64,000 nt of DNA from Carex sylvatica (lineage: Eukaryota; Streptophyta; Magnoliopsida; Poales; Cyperaceae): assembly GCA_964058845.1 (NCBI GenBank), contig CAXKVR010000371.1, forward strand, positions 1-64,000. The letters are read 5' to 3'. Positions 1 through 11,587 of the stretch are shown here, piece by piece (positions within the stretch are counted from its first letter, which is position 1; each line of letters opens with the position of its first letter). Below the pieces are notes generated by a model that searched no databases, was not told where the DNA came from, and saw nothing but the letters and a program-made list of their open reading frames with translations. The position numbers and the translations under genes are program-made.

Positions 1-104
1 GGGTTTATGTGATATATTAGATGCTTACTGACCTTTTATATTATTATTTTAAAAATACTACCAAAGTAATGTCTTCATGTAAATGATTTTCTTAGGATGT
101 GGAA

Positions 105-400
105 CAAACGTTTCGGTTTTATATTTTTAAAATCTAAACAGTCGATTTAAATTATTCAACATTAAAATGTGTTAGGACATCAAATTTTACAATTTTTGAA
201 ATTTTTTAATAAGCTAGTTTATAAATGCTTGTTTTCAATGATTTAGAAAATTTTCATTGTTTATTAAAATCAACGATTATAAAATTGGCTTAATAAATAG
301 TAAAAAAATTCTAAAAAAAATGTAAAATTTGATCTTCAAACACATTTTAATACAGATATCACATATAACGATTTGGATCAACCGTTTGGACTTTAAAAAT
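105..400. repeat. Palindromic MITE-like element
   Basis: The two halves are imperfect inverted repeats. The left arm (about 112-215, with ATTAAAATGTGTT and CAAATTTTACA) matches the reverse complement of the right arm (about 325-400, with AACACATTTTAAT and TGTAAAATTTG). No coding capacity. A half-copy of a similar sequence lies near 32,330-32,510. Superfamily and exact ends are not determined. Confidence 0.55.
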
Positions 401-1257
401 AAGAAATCCAATTGGCTGCATCGCAGCTCTGAAACAAATGTTTTGATATTAGCCAACCTTTATATATCATTGTTGAAATTTTGAAAAGGAAATTAAATTT
501 GTTATCATGAGAGTTTCTAACTTGTATAATTTTGGGTTGCTTATGCATACAAAAAGTTTTGTATCCAATGTTCCATATACTACGTACCTGACAACTTGAG
601 AACCCAATTGGGTGAGGCGGATCAGGCACACTTGCATGGGTTCGGTTATGTCGAGTCATGTTCAAGTCTGGATTCAGATCCGACTTAGATACAACGAGTC
701 CGATCAGGTCGGGTGTCGGTTAATTTGCCATCAATGTCTAATGGATATTGGAAAATGCATTATTGAATTATACTTCTCTTTGCAAATATGACACTTAATT
801 ATCAGCCATGACACTGATACGTTGTATTTTTATTTTTAGCAAAAATAAGGGTCAAGCAAATATTGTGGAATTTATCCAGCACCTTTGAATTAATATCAAG
901 GGTTGTAAAATTTATTAAATACAAAGAAGAGAAGATCGACCCAAATTATATATGTCTAATTTTTCAATTTTATATTAGGTTGAATTATATTTTAAAAGAA
1001 AAAAAAAAGATCGACTTCAAGGATTTGTCTCATATTTACTACCAAGACAAGTCTAATTTTAGATAAATTCTAAAATAATGTCGAAAAATTTTAAATGTTT
1101 TTTTTTGTAAAACTTTAATAAAAAAATGAGGAAGAAAATACTAGTCTAAAGACAACCAACTTTAAAGGTAGTAGAAAATTGCATTGTTATAAACATCTCT
1201 CACGATGGAGCGTCTAATTACAATAAGTAAACTATGGAGAAAAAATAAAGCAAATAT
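401..1257. other. Intergenic, no gene seen
   Basis: AT-rich DNA with short chance reading frames only. A small GC-richer patch at about 590-720 contains repeated GGTCGG/GATCAGG-like words typical of degraded plant repeats. I see no gene or RNA. Confidence 0.5.
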
Positions 1258-1330
1258 GATCGCGTGGCCTAATGGATAAGGCGCTCGCCTCCGGAGCGGG
1301 AGATTGTGGGTTCGAGTCCCATCGCGATCG
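1258..1330 (+). tRNA. trnR-CCG: tRNA-Arg (CCG anticodon)
   Basis: A complete 73-nt cloverleaf. The acceptor stem GATCGCG pairs with CGCGATC, the D arm has GCC/GGC, the anticodon stem CTCGC pairs with GCGGG, and the loop C-T-CCG-G-A gives anticodon CCG, which reads Arg codon CGG. The T arm has GTGGG/TTCGAGT/CCCAT. The discriminator base is G, no CCA is encoded and no intron is present. A TTTT pol III terminator follows immediately at 1331-1334. The A box (TGGCCTAATGG) and B box (GGTTCGAGTCC) internal promoters are intact, so it is probably functional. An identical copy lies at 4410-4482. Confidence 0.97.
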
Positions 1331-4300
1331 TTTTCTTTTGTATTAGTTTTACCGCCAACTTCTGATTATTTATTCATTATTATTTTCGGCTTTGTACATA
1401 GAACTCAAATTAATTCCTTAATATTTACTTTAAAATGAATATAAAGCGTGGTCTTAAACATCTCCTCCATTTATGTCACATTTTCATACATCCATGTACA
1501 CGTTGTACATAATTTATCATATTCTTCCGGAAAGAAAGAAAGAAAAAATATGGAACGCTGATTTTAGGTGTTTAATTAATTCATCACTTAACATTCAATT
1601 TAGAACAAATGCTTTGCCGAATTTTAAAAAAATGTTAATGACTGTGCAAAGTAGTACAAACATTGAGGATGAGAATCAATTATATAAAAAAATTATACTG
1701 AGGATGAAAATCAATTTTAAAGTATCCAAAATTTTTTACTCTAAACTACATATATAAATTTTTTGATATAAACTCATAGTGTTAATTGAGTAATTGACCC
1801 ATTAAAATAGAGTGGACCCGCCCCTAAGATGCTTCAGCCACGTGGTATTTTTAATTTTTACAAGTGAGATGTCGTAACTCTTTATAACTTTGATTTGATT
1901 TGTCAGTTGGATATCACATCTAAAGATAACACTAATTAAGGACTTGGCATTGATTCAAAAAATTTCAAGCTCTTACAACTTGTTGATATTTCAAAATTTT
2001 TGATTAAATGATATTTTGGAGCTTTTATCTTCATGTCTTTATTTCTGATATTAAAACAGTAGTTTAGAGTTACTAAAATATGTTCAAATCTCAAATTAGA
2101 TCTCTGTCCATATACAAAGCACCCTAGACTGACCACTGGTATGGTATCAACTCCAAACTCAGTAGCCAAGCACTAAGTAAAGGCCACTAGTATAGTGTAA
2201 TGCACTAAAAACATTAAATTTGACCTTTGCTGGTAAACCAGCAAGTTTGAACTGATATAGGGATCAAACTACAAAAGTGATTATACCAGCATGTAGAACA
2301 TTAAAAAATACACAGCATTGACATAAATTTTAATTTATTTGAATTTTTCTGTAGTTAGTTATGAATTTTCAAAGTTCAGCTTTCAAAAAAATTTTAAATA
2401 TCCATAACTTTGGCTAGAAAAGTCGGATTTGTGTGTATGACCACTTTTCGGAAAGGGGGACGAGATGGATCAGAATTAAAAAAAAAATCATTTAGTGCCT
2501 CAAAAATTCAGTTTAAGTTTTCGAACGACAATATACATGCAATGATCGGTATTTTGTTTAGTCAAAAGCCTAAGAGATTATTCAAGAATGATCCATATAA
2601 TTATTTTTAAATGCATTTAATATTTATTGTGTGCATTTGCTTATTCAAGCAAATGATATATGTTAACAATAATCAAATAATTCAATTATTCTCTAAAAAA
2701 AAAGTTGACATCATTCAGGTAATCTAACCATATTTCCTTTTGTATATTTGAATAATTTTTTTTTTATTAAGAATCAAGGTCAAGTCCAATTGATAAATTA
2801 AATCAAAGTTATAAATATATCACTCATAAATATTAAATCAAAGTCCTTAATTACGACATCTCACTCAATATATCAAATGTCTTATTTTTTGGCATATACT
2901 CTAAACAAAAAAAAAAAATTTAATGAAAATATTAAGATCTCTTAAAAAAAAAAAAAAAAGAGGACCGTTCAGCAGAGGGGCGGTCTAGTTCCTAGTGGAC
3001 CTCCATGCCCCGGGTGATCTAGTAGAATAGTGGATCACCCGTGCCCCGGGCGGTTGTGGCAGTTTTGAAAAAAAAATCCGAAGTTAAAGGCAAATCTGTA
3101 ATTTTTTTTAGAGTTGTAATAAAAATGACCGTTATATTCGCTCCATTGTTTTTTTTTTCTTCATGATATGCTAGGGATATATAATTGATCTTTTAGGTTT
3201 ACAAACTTGAAATCAGTACTTTACAAAGTTGTGTAGCAATGTTTATAGACTTGAACACTTGAATTTAAATAATTGAATGTAGCAACTAGTGTCAGGCCTA
3301 AAAAAATTAAAATTCATGGATAACTTGTTAGTTTTTTAGACTTGTAATCAGCACTTTATAGACCTGTAGAGCAAGGTTTACAAATTTTGAAGCTTGGATT
3401 AAAAGAATATGGGAGTGAATATAACCAAAAAAAAAAAACATGAGAGCAAATATAACTCGAAAGTATTTCAATATTGAATTAATTTGAAAGAAAAAATCGA
3501 GTACAATACGTTCGTAATTTTAAGTTTGCAAGATTCTTTACAAATTGTTGGAAATACGGTGGATATTAAACGGAGACAAAAATAATAGTATAAATAGAGG
3601 AAAGGTGATAAGAAAAAAAAATACAAACAATTCAAAATAATGATGGTATGAAAATCTAAAAAAGTAAAGTGAGCTTGGAATAGTAAAAAAAAGAACCTTT
3701 ATCCTAATTTTTAGACTCTTTTTATAAGAATTTAACAACTAAATTAGTATACAAAGAAAATAAGAATCAATCTGTAGATTCAACACCCTGCTTGTTAGAA
3801 AAGTCGTGTTTCATTTGATAAATAAATGAAATAAATATCATTTTGACTCATTTATTTAGAGTTATTGAATTAAGGAGGTTTATTAACTAGTTTTTTTATA
3901 AAAAAAAAAGAAAAGAAAACGTCGTCTTCTTTCTCATATTTTGTATCTATAGCATTCTTGTCCTGGTCAGTCTTTCTTTTATTTCAAGAATGTTTGGACG
4001 AGGAAAAATTGGGTATTGATATATAGTTAGGAAATTATATTTTTGCTCATAGGAATAATCAATAATTAGGACCGTAAATATTTTCTTAATTCACATAAAA
4101 ATTATTTCAATAAATTTAGTTCATATATATGTAAAAGACAGAAACATTAAGTTGTATAATAGAAGTATTCTATATTTGGAAAGTTGGAGCCATTTCAAAT
4201 ATTATGCATTAAAGTATGGCTTTGTGTGCTGTTATCACTGAAATAATTAATTAGCCTTCTACGTATAATCCACAAGCATTTGGTAGTAAATATTTGTTTT

Positions 4301-4409
4301 TTTTAATGAGAATGATTATATTTTCTTCTTGAGTCGGCTATTATGTTAGTTGAAATTTTCCTCATTTATTTTGGGTCTTATAAAAAACTGTGAATTTATA
4401 ATGACAAAT
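1331..4409. other. Intergenic, no gene seen
   Basis: AT-rich spacer between the two tRNA genes. Poly-A/T tracts are frequent. The only distinctive island is the GC-rich palindromic patch at about 2958-3060, annotated separately. Reading frames here (longest under 100 codons) have no recognisable domains. Confidence 0.5.
2958..3060. repeat. GC-rich palindromic patch
   Basis: A GC-rich island in very AT-rich surroundings contains CCCCGGGTGATC and, after a short spacer, GATCACCCGTGCCCCGGG. These form an inverted GTGATC/GATCAC pair with CCCCGGG repeated on both sides. Preceded by a 16-A run and an interrupted inverted GAGGACC/GGTCCAC-like pair. It may be the end of an unrecognised transposon. 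Confidence 0.4.
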
Positions 4410-4482
4410 GATCGCGTGGCCTAATGGATAAGGCGCTCGCCTCCGGAGCGGGAGATTGTGGGTTCGAGTCCCATCGCGATCG
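4410..4482 (+). tRNA. trnR-CCG: tRNA-Arg (CCG anticodon), second copy
   Basis: Identical over all 73 nt to the gene at 1258-1330, with the same cloverleaf, CCG anticodon, G discriminator and no intron. A TTTTT terminator follows at 4483-4487. The flanks are not similar to those of the first copy, so only the tRNA body has been kept identical. It is probably functional. Confidence 0.97.
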
Positions 4483-4539
4483 TTTTTCATTTCAATTCTT
4501 TACAAAACCAGATTTTTTTATTAATCGCAGGTATTGCAA

Positions 4540-6130
4540 ATTTATTGGGCCGAACGTGCAGCCCATCAGTCATCCCACCATCTAATTGGGCCGATTATTA
4601 AGGAATGGTCTAGCCCATATAAGAATTGAAATCTCCAAAGGCTTTCATCACACCAACAACAGCGGTCAAATGGAAGCGATTCAGATGTCATGTTCAAGGT
4701 GTTTGTTCAACAATTCGGCATCAAGATTCATTTGTACATATCTTACACACAAATCTTGATGCGGATTGAACAGTTTAATGGCCATTAGATCAAATCTATG
4801 GCCAGTCTTCAACTGATCTCCAAAAACAACCAAAATTTCTAATTGGGCCTATGGGCTACGGCTAATCTCCAAAAAGAAACGAATAACAAAAGAGTTGTTC
4901 ACTCCTCCGTTTAGATTATTTTGGGTCAATTCAAACACGGTCAAGGTGGGGTAATTCTGGGTCCCATATCTTATTCTACCAACTCTTTTGTTGAACTATA
5001 CATTTAGCCCCTTGACATATTTAATTGATTTCTCTTGGCTCTTGTTACATTGGTACCTATATAGTATATCATAATAAGGTGAAGCAATTATCACCAACTT
5101 GCTTTAATTGACCAAATTGTGGGGTTCATTCGCTCATGTGGTGTGTGAAGGAGTTGCTATCAGGACAATATTCAAAATCAATATGATATTGGAGAAAAAA
5201 ACTGAAATAATAAAATAATGATAGACATAGATGTAGTGGACACAAAACTCCGAAAGAGTAGAGTTCCTGCCATTACAAAAATCTGTCACTATTTTCACAA
5301 ATAAAAGTGCTTTTAGCCAAAAGGCACAGATACTCCAGTTGATAATACCGATATGCTCTAAAATAACAATTTCTGTCAGTGTATCCTCAGCAATAGTCGC
5401 TTTTTACCATTCCGGATAGTGGCATTTTTTGTGGTGAATAGAAAATTGTTGTATGTCTTCTGTTATATGCTAAAGTGGTACACTTTAACACAAACTAATT
5501 ATTAAAAACACCGAAAAGTGTAGAGTGTGGGCCTGCCAACTAAAATAGAAAGTTGATATATGCTTACTGATATAATTGCTAAAGTACTATAATTTTTTCT
5601 TGATTCATTAAAGGTTTGATTGAAAGTATGATTTTGATTTTACTTCAAGCATAGAGCAATTAGGAGCTGGTAAACATTCACCTTACTACCTTAATTTTAA
5701 AAATAAATTAATGTTGTTTATCATACATATGGCAGATTTTCTAATCACACCTATGGCAGTCTCCAACCAATCTGTAACAACTACCAAAAATTTCTAATTA
5801 CACCAGCTAACCTCCCAAAAAGAAACCTAAAAAAAAAGATTCTCATCATACTGTCTCTCTCTCTCTTTCCACACCTAACGTTCACCCAGTCGTTTAGATA
5901 ATTTTGTGGATCAGTCAGACACAGTAAAGTTGGGGTAAACGTGGTCCCCGCTTCAATTTCTACAAACTCTTTGTTGGACTAGTATTAGCACTTGACATAT
6001 TTAACTGATTTCTCTTGGCGTATTATCTTGGTATGCTTAGATTGTATGATAATAACGTGATGCAATAATCATCAATTTAATTTGTTGGAATTGAGCAAAA
6101 GTGGGGCTCATGCATGCGATATGAACGACG
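4540..6130. repeat. Two copies of a dispersed non-coding repeat
   Basis: Segments at about 4900-5090 and 5880-6070 are diverged direct repeats of each other. Shared words include TTTAGATAATTTTG/TTTAGATTATTTTG, AGTTGGGGTAA/GGTGGGGTAA, CTTGACATATTTAA and GATTTCTCTTGGC. Related segments recur near 26,600-26,720, 31,550-31,640 and 38,370-38,500, and a less clear one near 40,750. No coding capacity is seen. The repeat could be old duplicated promoter or intergenic DNA. Confidence 0.5.
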
Positions 6131-6765
6131 AGTTAGTGTCAGCAGATTAATCAATTAAAATTAGATATGGTGGAGATAGAGAAATCATGGAATAAAAAAT
6201 AATGATGGAAACAAAAGTAACACAAACTCCAAAAGAGTAGAGCGCCTGCCTCTTAAAATAAAATGCAAGTTTATCTTGACTGACGTCTGTCAAGTTGAAT
6301 GCAATGCCACTGAAATATACTGGCATGGCCCAGTGTTTAGATGTGAACTGATTCTTGATACTGGTGTAATTTGCATGTCATCACTGGCCGGACAGCTTCT
6401 TGGTCCTTCGGGAGATACCTGCTTCTTCATCTGGGTTCGTTTATTGCTAGCAATCAGTTTATTGTGGGCTTAGAATTAACGTTTTGTGGCCTAATGGGAA
6501 GCTCGAGGGAGCAAGGTAGAGGCCGCTTAACTGTCAGTACAATTGAAAGAGAGCGGTTGCAATACTGTTTAGCATCAAAAATTATATGGACTGTAATAAG
6601 AAAATCTTTTCTCAATCACAAATTGATATGGACTAAACTCATGTTTGAATTTAGAAACTATTTCTCACAATATTGGCTAAGTGGGAACTTACTCGAGGGA
6701 CTTGTCGCATAAATATGGATAATTATATGTTCCTCAAAAAATAATATGGATAATTATAAGCTCTT
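6131..6765. other. Intergenic, no gene seen
   Basis: Contains a 113-codon open frame (6371-6712) without recognisable domain, signal or flanking splice sites. I treat it as chance. Confidence 0.4.
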
Positions 6766-7334
6766 TGAACAATTTTATAGAATCAAATCACAAATTGTTA
6801 ACAGCACTCCCACAAACCGTCCCTTAGTTTTATTAATAATAATCTTACATCCATTACAATACCAATAACATGATTATAGAAAAAAACGTCCAGGTGACCT
6901 CAGGCCTTTTCTGGCACAATATTATTTTTTACCTTTTTTTCTTTCCTATATTTAATGCCAATCTCTATTTATACAAAACAGAAAATAAATCCAAGCCAAC
7001 TAAGTAAAGAAATCAAATAAACACTACCTTCCTTTCTGTCTGATATTTGAACACCCTCCCTCAAGTTGGCATATAGACATCTACCATATTCAACTTGGCA
7101 ATTTACTACTTGAATATTCTTGTAGACATTGTCTTGGTTTCAACACATCTGCTACTTGATCCTTCCATCTCACATATGAAAATGCAATGATCTTCTGCTC
7201 CAATTTGTGTTCAATAAAATGTCTGTCAATTTCTATATGCTTTGTGCAATCATGTTGTACCAGATTATGTGCAATTTCTATTGCAGATTTATTGTCACAA
7301 TAAAATGAAATTTTTTTTGTAGTTATATTCTAAT

Positions 7335-7547
7335 TCAGTCATGAGCTTCCTTAGCCACAAATGGTTCACACATGCCTTTAGACATTTCTCGAAACTCTGC
7401 TTCTGCACTTGATGCAACAACTATGTTCTGCTTCTTCCTCCTCCTAGTAACAAGATTTCTACCCACAAATGTAAAAAAACTGGATATTGAATTTTGATAA
7501 TTTACATTTCTTGCCCTATCTGCGTCTGTATGACCCAATATTTTCAA
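7335..7547 (-). pseudogene. Copia RNase H fragment
   Basis: The reading frame carries the Copia ribonuclease H signature around VASSAEAEF with upstream HTDADRARN, which in intact elements reads roughly as a D-x-D and an SSAEAEY motif. It is what remains of the pol gene of the Copia element at 6766-8610. Gag, protease, integrase and reverse transcriptase are missing. The sequence downstream on the minus strand (about 7100-7330) still resembles the end of pol but is interrupted. Confidence 0.8.
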
Positions 7548-7795
7548 GTGCCCACTCTTACTAAATTGTATACCTTTTCTTGGTGTTTTCTTAAGATATC
7601 TTTAATTAAATTCTCATCACAGCCTCCATATGATTTTCACTTGGAGCATGCATGAACCGACTTATTATACTTACTGCATACGTAATATATGGTCTTGTTA
7701 CATGTCATTACTTCTATGAGTAATCAACGGGTTCTTAGATTAGATATGCTCTAATACCATGAGCAATTTTATTCTTAAAATTCTTAGATTGTAGG

Positions 7796-8382
7796 TAAAA
7801 TTCGTTATTTGCCACTCCAAAATCTTAAAATTTGAAAAATGCCACACCGAAATTAGAAATCATCCTAAGACCACTCTAAATTTAGTTAATTTTTAATTTT
7901 GCCACTCCAAATAATTAATGACTAAAATACCCTCCCATGGGCTCTTCCTCTCCATCCGACTCTCTTCATGGCCGATCGCCGCCGTCTCCTTCACTGTCCT
8001 CCCTCTCCCCGCTTGCCGTTCCATTCACAGCCGGCGGTCATCCCCTTCCCTCTGATTCGATCCAGAACCCTGCATCTCTAGGTCCCACTGCTCCGAGCAT
8101 GTTTCACTCTTCTTAGCATCTGATGAATATCCCGGCTGATGCATTCACGTTTGCATCGGGTAGCGATGGGATAAGTGCTACTGCAACGTCCTATTATCGG
8201 CCATGAAGAGAGTCGGATGGAGAGGAAGAGCCCATGGGAGGGTATTTTAGTCATTAATTATTTGGAGTGACAAAATTAAAAATTAACTAAGTTTAAAGTG
8301 ACATTAGAAATGATTTCTAATGTCGGGGTGATATTTTTCAAATTTTAAGGTTTTGGAGTGACAAATTAACCAATTTTCAAAT
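7796..8382. mobile_element. Mutator-like foldback element nested in Copia LTR
   Basis: Long terminal inverted repeats of about 180 bp (7796-7977 and 8198-8382) flank about 220 bp of unique DNA. Matching words are TTTGCCACTCCAAAA on the left and TTTTGGAGTGACAAA on the right, and CCCATGGGCTCTTCCTCTCC on the left with its near-perfect complement on the right. It interrupts the 5' LTR of the Copia element, so it inserted later. The long inverted repeats suggest a non-autonomous Mutator-like element. No transposase is encoded, and I could not fix a 9-bp target duplication. Confidence 0.75.
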
Positions 8383-8610
8383 TTTAGTTTATTTCATTTT
8401 GTTATAATAATCTTACATCCATTAAAATACCAATAACATGGTTATATAAAAAAACGTCCAGGTGACCTCAGGCCTTTTCTGGTACAATGTTATTTTTTTT
8501 CTTTTCTGTATTTAATACAAATCTTCTATACAAAACAACAAATAAACTCAAGCCAACTAAGTAAAGAAATCAAAGGAGCACCGCGTCCCTTTCTGTAAGG
8601 TATTTCAACA

Positions 8611-9052
8611 AAAGGCATTAAGGAAGTGGGATACTGCCAAATTAAACTTCTATTTATGTTGTGTATATTAAAGGTTTGTTTGGAATAATGATTCTGCTCT
8701 TACTTCATAGAGGAATTAACAGGTGAAAATTCACTTTAGTACCTAAATTAAAACAAAGAAGTAGACAATTTATCTCCAGGGGCCAACATATCCAGAAGCT
8801 TACAAGACCAGCAAAACAATTTTTTTTTAGAAGAAACGAGAGAACTAGGGTATATGTGAACATGAATAAAAAGGAAAGAATGCACAACTTCAGTACAAAA
8901 CTAACTAGCTAGGGTGGAAATTAAACAAGCTATACTATGATAGATGCAAGACAGTCAAAACGAGAACATTCAAATAACTAGTGTCGGTAATTCAGAAAGC
9001 ATATTGGCCGTATATAGCAATGAAATGCAGCGTTCGCTCATTTATCAATTGA
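8611..9052. other. 3' flank of F-box/PP2 gene 1
   Basis: Non-coding. Its part nearest the gene (about 8890-9052, with ACTAGTGTCGGTAATTCAGAAAGCATA) is conserved downstream of F-box/PP2 gene 2 (about 42,650-42,785) and of the PP2 pseudogene (about 45,070-45,227), as expected for 3' UTR and trailer sequence. Confidence 0.6.
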
Positions 9053-10464
9053 CTATATCTTAGGACGAAACTCGATGCCATTAAAAATTAGTCCTCTCTT
9101 TGCCCACAGTTCTTTTATTTCAAGCACTCTTACTCCAACTTCATCATGCTCCACACCATCATAGTAGAATTCTCCGATCTCTACTTCACTCCATTGGTCA
9201 TCTCTTACTTGAGGATATCTGATCTGACTATTTGGGTTTTGCCTGGACATACCATTTCTGGCTTGTAGGCAAATCCGGTGATGAGACTCTTTGTCATGAA
9301 AGGCAATAGTTGCTTCTAACGGAAGATCAAATCCATTCGAATCTTCTTCTAATTTGAAGATGAAGTAGGCACCATATCTCATTTTTGGGGTGAGATTTTT
9401 GCATCTGAAACTTGCACTAATTTCCAACCACCAAACTAATACCAGATGTTGCACTTCTGAGAACCTAATAAAACATATGGAAAGAACGATGAAATTTTGA
9501 ATTTCATTCTTCCTAAGCATATATGCCAAGCTAATTAAGTAAAGCCTTTTAGTTTATTTGTGATTTATAGTGAAGTAAAATTTCTGTTCTTGAATTATGA
9601 TTATCGCAACAGATTATTTTGTACATATTACGCCACTTGGGTGTAATTAATTTTGGAAATAGTTGAGTGCTTCTATGGTAGGTACCACTGGACATTTGAA
9701 GAGTTATTTAAAATTTTGCACTAACTAATTTGCAAAATTGACATGAATAATATATTAAAATTTATAAATCTGAACTAATATATAGTTCGAATCACACACA
9801 CACAACCCATAAATTAAATATAAGGAAAATAAAATAAAAAGGCAGCATGATAATCTTATTGACCTGGATTCATGGTTTGGCACATGTTGCCAATATAGCA
9901 GATTATCGCCCCATGTAATCGCTACAGCCCTTGTAGCTGATAGCATGTAGATCTTTGCTCCACTTGTTCTATCCAGCTTAAGGCACTGAAGTCATAATAC
10001 AACGATCCATAAGATGAAAACTGAACTAATTAGTGAGTATATATATAAATTACTATATATAAGAGGTAGAGAGAAACAAGAGATAAAGTTTGCGAATCAA
10101 ATGGTAAAGAATATAAGAAACATAGATAACTAAATAATTACAAGCTCACATCTGAAACAAAAATTTCTCTAAATTAGTGAAAAGGTACCATTTTTCCTTC
10201 ATCAACAAGGATACCACGATTGCTAAGATGATAGTAGAGGTCCTTCTTGGAGGTGAAGACAGGCTGATCTACAGTTGTAGAAAGGATGTGACCGAGATCA
10301 GTGGGCAAAAAATGTTCCCACACAGCATCTGCATCTGCAGCCGACTTAAAGAAGGTACAAACAGTAGAGCAGCGGCATGCATCTCGTGGAGAGGTTAGTG
10401 AGATGACACGAGACAGACAATCTTGTGGCAGTCTTGAGATCTCACAGCTGTTTTTGGCTCCCAT
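9053..10464 (-). CDS. F-box protein PP2-B-like, copy 1
   Basis: Three exons on the minus strand: 10464-10189, 9985-9864 and 9464-9053, all with GT-AG introns. They total 810 nt and 269 residues. Exon 1 encodes an F-box (from LPQDCLSRVISLTSP at about residue 12 to about 55), which in this family binds SKP1 in an SCF ubiquitin ligase. Exons 2 and 3 encode the phloem protein 2 (Nictaba-like lectin) domain, with SGAKIYMLSA, the WGD motif, RFSEVQHL, DDQWSEVEIGEFY and a C-terminal GIEFRPKI. Length and exon layout match the Arabidopsis PP2-B group. ATG 10464 is chosen because it starts the conserved MGAKNSCEISRLP and matches copy 2 exactly; an in-frame upstream Met at 10485 is not conserved. A Copia element starts 74 bp upstream. 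The partner NLR1 lies head to head. Substrate and sugar specificity are unknown. Confidence 0.92.
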
Positions 10465-10537
10465 TGTGCTAATTAACACTTGCACTTGTATTTTCCCTTC
10501 AAGTGGCTTAATTTATTTGCGGTTTGAATCAATGAAT

Positions 10538-11587
10538 TGTTGGGGAATCATAAAAGCTAAACAATTATGTCTTATCTAGAGATCAAACAATTACATCTTA
10601 TTTAGGGATCAAATATTTACACTCCGGAGAAGAAGAAACAATCCTCATCTTAACTTAAGACCGTCCTATATCAAAGAGACCGAAAACATAGTATTTAGTG
10701 CGGAATACAATACCTGATTCCATTTCGTTTGTCATGAAATATCAAATCCAAAGTTAGAGCAGCAACCGTCTCCGTAAGTGCGAGACAAGACACTCTAAAA
10801 CTCTAGCTATTCCTTTCTCGCCCTTTTGGTTGGATTATAGATTAGGTCTTCCAAAGCAACAAGATCGCCCTTGAAAATCCTCTCCAATTTCCTTATGGAT
10901 CTCTCCTCTCAATTCTTTAATGGTGGAAGAGAAAGATAAGGCTCTCAAAATTTTGTATAGAATAACTTCTATGAGAATTCTAAGATGAGTTAGTTATCTT
11001 GTGCCTTAATTGGGGACCCATTTATATATAGTTTTACACATCTGTCAGCGTGAATGCGGGTGGCTCACCCGCACTGCGACTCAGTGCGTTCGCACTGGGT
11101 TGAGACGTGTCCAAATAACTGCCTTAAATTTCAGTCCAAAAATAGCCTTTATCCTGAGTGCGTCCGCACTCAGGGTCAGTGCGGGTCATTCACCTGCACT
11201 GGGCTCAGACTTTTTCTCTGTCTGAACTTTCAGAAAATCGTCTAACTCCTGAGTGCGTCCGCATTAGGCTCAGACTTTTTCCTGTGTTGCCCTGAAGTCC
11301 ACATAAATTAGTTAAGTACTGAGTGCGTCCGCACTCAGATCCAGTGCGGGTGAGCCACCCGCACTGGGCTCCCAAAAGGCAGTTTTCTTAATTGCAAATC
11401 TCAGAATCAGTCCATCAATGATTTGATCTTTGCCCAAATTATTCTACACACTTATAGACCACATCCTATTGAATACATAGATTGTCTAATGTCTTAATTT
11501 GATCACTTTAATTGTGACAACCATATTTGACAGTTTTTTTTTATAATTATATTACATATATGCTCAACGTTGGATTAAGATCCAACA
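10538..11587 (-). repeat. Copia 3' LTR with hairpin cluster
   Basis: Full-length LTR starting TGTTGGGGAATC and ending AAGATCCAACA. The outer ~500 bp at the right end match the right LTR at 15,685-16,202, and the first ~500 bp match a truncated LTR at 44,363-45,065. A purine tract (minus-strand AAGTGAGAGATTG) follows at 11,588. It carries a cluster of GC-rich hairpins between about 11,045 and 11,370, for example GAGTGCG-TC-CGCACTC and CAGTGCGGGTG-AGC-CACCCGCACTG. Confidence 0.88.

Larger units (their letters stand above)
6766..8610 (-). mobile_element. Deleted Copia LTR retrotransposon
   Basis: The element lies on the minus strand. The 3' LTR is 6766-7053. The 5' LTR is 7760-8610, split by a foldback transposon. 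Shared LTR sequence includes CAGGTGACCTCAGGCCTTTT and AAGCCAACTAAGTAAAGAAA. On the minus strand the LTRs begin TGTTGAAAT or TGTTCAAAT and end TTGCTCA or TTGTTCA. A primer-binding site for initiator tRNA-Met (TGGTATTAGAGCA on the minus strand, 7747-7759) abuts the 5' LTR and a purine tract (CTTGAGGGAGGG) abuts the 3' LTR. Only about 0.7 kb of interior remains, so the element cannot move by itself. No matching 5-bp target duplication was found. Confidence 0.85.

Noticed and set aside
6371..6712. 113-codon open frame
   Set aside because: No domain, no conserved counterpart and no flanking gene signals.
10464..10485. Upstream in-frame Met for PP2-1 (MQVLIST extension)
   Set aside because: Absent from PP2-2, where the conserved start is MGAKNS.
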